This document shows, in pieces, positions 7,180 through 9,745 of a DNA stretch of 9,745 nucleotides. The stretch's first letter is position 1. Each line of letters begins with the position of its first letter. Source of the stretch: an uncultured Rhodospirillales bacterium (GTDB lineage Bacteria > Pseudomonadota > Alphaproteobacteria > Acetobacterales > Acetobacteraceae); assembly GCA_903928045.1 (NCBI GenBank), contig CAIYPH010000226.1, positions 1 to 9,745 on the forward strand. The letters run 5' to 3'. The notes beneath the pieces were generated by a model. The model was not told where the DNA came from, made no database searches, and was given only the letters and a program-made list of their open reading frames with translations. The translations under genes and the position numbers were made by a program.

Positions 7180-8343
7180 TCAGCGCCTTCCCTCCCCTAT
7201 GCGCCGCCGCAATTCGGCCCCGCACGCGGCGTGATCGGCCACGCAGCCATTGGCCCGCCACCATTCCCGCACGTCGCGCAGCAACGCCCCCATTGCCGGG
7301 CCGGATGGCACGCCGGCCTCTGCCAGGTCACGGCCGCGCAGCGGGAAATCGGGCCGCTCGGTGGCGGCGATTCCCGCGATCGTCGCGCTATCGCCATGGA
7401 CGAGCCAGGCCCGGCCGATCAGGGCCGCATGCGGCCAGTCCGCCAGCGCCACGCGGATCAGGGGGGCGTCGGCACCGACGGGGAGAACCGGCGCGTCGCG
7501 CAGGGCGATCAGGGTGTCGCGCTCGGCGCCGGACAGGCGCAGCGCGGCGGCCACCGCAATGGGGTCCCCGGTGGACAGCGCGGCGAAACGCAGCAGCGGG
7601 TCGTCGGGCGCCCCACGCGTGATCAGTCGATCGAGCGCAGCGGGCGCGGCGCCATCGGGGAGCAGCACGGCGAGCACACCAAGCGCGGCCATCAGACGCA
7701 CCGCCTCGGAGTGGACGGGGGCGGCGAGGATGCGCTTCAACTCGCTCCATACCCGCTCCGGAGACAGCCGGTTGAGCCGCGGCGCGGCGGCGGCAATGGC
7801 CGCGATCGCCGCGGTATCCGGCTCCCCGCGCCCGTAGCGGGCCTGGAAGCGGAAAAAGCGGAGGACGCGGAGGTAATCCTCGGCGATGCGCGTCGCCGCG
7901 TCGCCGACAAAGCGCACCCGCCCGGCCGCAAGGTCGGCAACGCCGCCGAAATAGTCGAACACCCCGCCGTCGCGGTCCATCGACATGGCATTGATCGTGA
8001 AATCCCGCCGCGCCGCGTCCTCCCGCCAATCATCGGTGAATTCCACCACGGCATGGCGCCCATCGGTCTCGACATCGCGGCGCAGGGTAGTGATTTCGAA
8101 GCTCGCCCCGCGCACCACGGCGGTGACGGTGCCGTGGGCGAGCCCGGTGGGGATGGCGCGGATGCGCGCGGCGCGGAGTGCGGCGATCACGGCATCGGGC
8201 GGTTCGGGGGTGGCAAGATCGATATCCGCGACGGGCAGCTCCGCCAGCGCGTCGCGCACCGCGCCGCCGGCGATGCGGGCATTCGGCAGGGCGGCGAGAA
8301 CGGCGCGCAACGCGGGGTCGAACAGGAAGGCGGGTTGCGTCAC
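7180..8343 (-). CDS. cca: CCA-adding tRNA nucleotidyltransferase, class II
   Basis: This cytoplasmic enzyme of 387 aa adds or repairs the 3'-terminal CCA of tRNAs using CTP and ATP without a nucleic-acid template. The head domain has GGAVRD (26-31), which binds the nucleotide, and DID (40-42), whose two aspartates hold the catalytic metals. RRDFTINAM (112-120) and EDYLRVLRFFRF (155-166) are further hallmark motifs of the bacterial poly(A) polymerase/CCA family. LSPERVWSELKRIL (193-206) marks the RNA-binding neck. The C-terminal part, ending near a GRDLAEAGVPSGPAMG segment (337-352), is typical of alphaproteobacterial CCA enzymes and lacks an HD phosphohydrolase motif. Start: GTG 8343 overlaps the DUF6111 stop as GTGA, implying coupled translation. 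A poly(A) polymerase is the main alternative, less likely given the overall alphaproteobacterial form. Confidence 0.96.
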   Translation of the reverse strand: MTQPAFLFDPALRAVLAALPNARIAGGAVRDALAELPVADIDLATPEPPDAVIAALRAARIRAIPTGLAHGTVTAVVRGASFEITTLRRDVETDGRHAVVEFTDDWREDAARRDFTINAMSMDRDGGVFDYFGGVADLAAGRVRFVGDAATRIAEDYLRVLRFFRFQARYGRGEPDTAAIAAIAAAAPRLNRLSPERVWSELKRILAAPVHSEAVRLMAALGVLAVLLPDGAAPAALDRLITRGAPDDPLLRFAALSTGDPIAVAAALRLSGAERDTLIALRDAPVLPVGADAPLIRVALADWPHAALIGRAWLVHGDSATIAGIAATERPDFPLRGRDLAEAGVPSGPAMGALLRDVREWWRANGCVADHAACGAELRRRIGEGRR

Positions 8344-8585
8344 CGCGGCTTCGGCGCGGCGTGGCCGGGCACGATCCTCCCATCCACGATATGGGCCGGT
8401 TCATAGGTGGCATCGCGCGGGATAGCGTTATCGAGGCCGTAAGTGATGGCGCCGGCGGCGGTCAGCAGCGTCGCCGCCACCGCCATCCAAACCACCCAGC
8501 GCGGCACGCTGCTTCCGGCGATCCGCCACAGCACGTAGAGCCCGACCGGCAGGAGGAACAGCAGGATGTCGGCGATCAGCAGCAT
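8340..8585 (-). CDS. DUF6111-type small two-helix membrane protein
   Basis: This is an 81-aa inner-membrane protein of unknown function. Two hydrophobic segments are visible, at about 1-20 and 30-49, separated by a short loop with Arg21 and Arg29. A polar C-terminal tail of about 30 residues follows, ending in a PRDATYxPAHxxDGxIVPG block (56-74) that I recognise as the conserved part of DUF6111 proteins. The family is largely alphaproteobacterial and is commonly found beside Nudix and cca genes. Its ATG shares one base with the stop of the CoA pyrophosphatase gene (TGATG), and its stop overlaps the cca start (GTGA). It is therefore wedged between, and probably co-translated with, two nucleotide-handling enzymes. 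No catalytic motif is visible. The family name is from memory; the membrane topology is seen directly. Confidence 0.87.
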   Translation of the reverse strand: MLLIADILLFLLPVGLYVLWRIAGSSVPRWVVWMAVAATLLTAAGAITYGLDNAIPRDATYEPAHIVDGRIVPGHAAPKPR

Positions 8586-9235
8586 CAGCTGCCGCGCAGC
8601 CGTTCGGCGAGATGCACCAGGATCGCCGCGGTGGCGCCCCAGACATAGTGGTCAGGATGCGGCCATACCCAGAACTCCCGCCAACGCCCGCGATAATGCG
8701 CGCGGCGGCGCTGCGGGGCCGCAGGGTCAAGCAAAACCGACATCGGCAGCGCGAACACGCTCGCCACCTCGTCCGGCGAGGGAGAGAGTGCGAGCTCGTC
8801 GAGATCCCGACCGCGCGGCAGCAGGCCGACGATGGGAGTGATGCGGTAGCCGGTGCCGGTGACGTAGTCGCCGAGGCGGCCGGTGATCTCCACCAGCCCC
8901 GGATCGAGCCCGACCTCCTCCTGCGCCTCGCGCAGTGCGGCGGCCTCGGGGCTGCCGTCGCCGGGATCGATGCGGCCGCCGGGGAAGCTGACCTGCCCGG
9001 CATGCTTGTTGAGGTGGGCGGTGCGCTTGGTCAGCAGCACGCCGCGCTCGCGGCCTTGGAGGAAGGAGACCAGAACGGCGGCGGGCACCAGCGGCTGGTC
9101 GGCCAGGGTCCAGCCTTCGTCGCTGCCGAAGGGGGCGGCGAGCGAGGGCGGGTTATCCACCTCGATGGTGCCGCGCTGCGGCGGGCGCGAGGGGGCGGGG
9201 GTGGCGAGGCGGGCGCGCAGTTCGGATTCATCCAC
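8585..9235 (-). CDS. Nudix CoA pyrophosphatase (NudL/PCD1-like)
   Basis: This 216-aa cytoplasmic Nudix hydrolase is predicted to split coenzyme A or its derivatives into 3',5'-ADP and 4'-phosphopantetheine, removing oxidised or excess CoA. The CoA-pyrophosphatase signature LLTKRTxxLxxHxGQVSFPGG spans 67-87, followed by the metal-binding half of the Nudix box, REAQEEVGL (102-110). As in E. coli NudL, the first half of the box is irregular: the spacing between GG and REAQEE does not fit canonical Gx5E. Residues 1-45 form an N-terminal leader region. Start: GTG 9235 lies one base past the DUF1285 stop, with GAGGAAGA (9244-9251) eight bases upstream. Reading further upstream in frame would run into the DUF1285 gene and is unlikely. 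Its stop shares one base with the DUF6111 start. Substrate is inferred from the signature. Confidence 0.95.
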   Translation of the reverse strand: MDESELRARLATPAPSRPPQRGTIEVDNPPSLAAPFGSDEGWTLADQPLVPAAVLVSFLQGRERGVLLTKRTAHLNKHAGQVSFPGGRIDPGDGSPEAAALREAQEEVGLDPGLVEITGRLGDYVTGTGYRITPIVGLLPRGRDLDELALSPSPDEVASVFALPMSVLLDPAAPQRRRAHYRGRWREFWVWPHPDHYVWGATAAILVHLAERLRGS

Positions 9236-9236
9236 G

Positions 9237-9745
9237 TCAGGCGTCTTCCTCGTCCGGCAGGTCACCCAGCGGGAAGAAGCAGCCACCGCTCCACACGCCC
9301 AGCACGCAGCGCCCGTTGGCCTCGCCGGCCTCGGCCAGGGCGATCAGCTCATAATAGACGGCGCGGCCGATGCGCGCCTCGATTGGGTGGGCGCCATCGC
9401 CGGCGCGCACGGTGAGGTAGGGGGTGGGCTCGCAGGTCACGACGTCATAGGCGATGCGGATGCGATGTTCGTGCCCAGCGGTGACCATCTGGTCCACATT
9501 GGTGCGGAAGGTCAGCGCCTGGTCCGGCCCGATGCCGGTCCAGTTCAGCTCGACAGCGACGAAGGGGGCATCCTCCACCACGATGCGGCCGCGTTCGGCA
9601 GGGGTTTGCAGGTAGAAATCGCCGCACGCCTCGCGCGTCAGCACCGAAGCGAACAGGCAGACCAGCTCCTTGCGGTTGATCGGGGTACCGCAATAGAGCC
9701 ACGAGCCGTCGCGCCGGATGACGAACGGCAGGTCTCCGCACTCCA
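9237..9745 (-). CDS. DUF1285 family protein (5' end outside the window)
   Basis: The frame is open from the window edge (first whole codon at 9743) to a TGA at 9237-9239, giving 168 visible residues. The start is missing; family members are near 180-200 aa, so perhaps 15-30 residues lie outside. An ATG/GTG/CTG start inside the window (for example CTG near 9644) would remove conserved sequence: the stretch before it reads CGDLPFVIRRDGSWLYCGTP, then INRKELVCLFASVL, which is typical of DUF1285. Further conserved blocks are DAPFVAVELNW and the later LTFRTNVD segment. It is a soluble protein without signal peptide or membrane segment in the visible part, of unknown function. It precedes the CoA pyrophosphatase by one base and is probably in the same operon. 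Confidence 0.88.
   Translation of the reverse strand, partial: ECGDLPFVIRRDGSWLYCGTPINRKELVCLFASVLTREACGDFYLQTPAERGRIVVEDAPFVAVELNWTGIGPDQALTFRTNVDQMVTAGHEHRIRIAYDVVTCEPTPYLTVRAGDGAHPIEARIGRAVYYELIALAEAGEANGRCVLGVWSGGCFFPLGDLPDEEDA

Noticed and set aside
7231..8406. A 391-codon plus-strand frame opposite cca
   Set aside because: The minus strand encodes all CCA-enzyme motifs here; the plus frame shows no family features.
9236..9286. Longer start for the CoA pyrophosphatase reaching into the DUF1285 gene
   Set aside because: The extra 17 residues overlap DUF1285 coding sequence and are not family-like, while GTG 9235 has a good Shine-Dalgarno and sits one base after the upstream stop.

Overview
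The window reads as ordinary chromosomal DNA from a GC-rich alphaproteobacterium. The protein set, the gene order and the strong G/C bias at third codon positions fit the Rhodospirillales/Acetobacteraceae, but the lineage is an inference from protein flavour and not from a marker gene. All six genes lie on the minus strand, so the window is transcribed from its right edge (9745) towards its left edge (1). Apart from one 91-base gap, the genes abut or overlap.

Right block (9745 to 7180): four tightly packed genes, in transcription order. They are a DUF1285 protein cut by the window edge, a Nudix CoA pyrophosphatase, a small two-helix DUF6111 membrane protein and a class II CCA-adding tRNA nucleotidyltransferase. 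The junctions are a 1-base gap, a 1-base TGATG overlap and a 4-base GTGA overlap, which suggests a translationally coupled housekeeping operon. The enzymes cover cofactor-nucleotide clean-up and tRNA 3'-end maturation. The roles of DUF1285 and DUF6111 are not known.

Middle (7179 to 7089): a 91-base non-coding gap with a 12-base perfect palindrome, and a strong GGAGG ribosome binding site six bases before the next start. It is the only place in the window where a new transcript might begin, but I see no clear promoter.

Left block (7088 to 49): a very large bacterial alpha-2-macroglobulin (1705 aa, with an intact CLEQ thioester motif) is fused by a GTGA overlap to pbpC, penicillin-binding protein 1C. 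This is the known bacterial A2M-PbpC pair. A2M is thought to trap incoming proteases in the periplasm, and PbpC is a bifunctional-type peptidoglycan synthase thought to repair the wall at the same breach. Compared with the Escherichia coli protein, this A2M has no lipobox and carries a TPR-like N-terminal section. The block ends at an AT-rich perfect inverted repeat (19-42), seven bases past the pbpC stop codon.

I found no mobile element, CRISPR array, RNA gene or clearly undescribed system. The many long plus-strand open frames are antisense shadows of the GC-rich genes.
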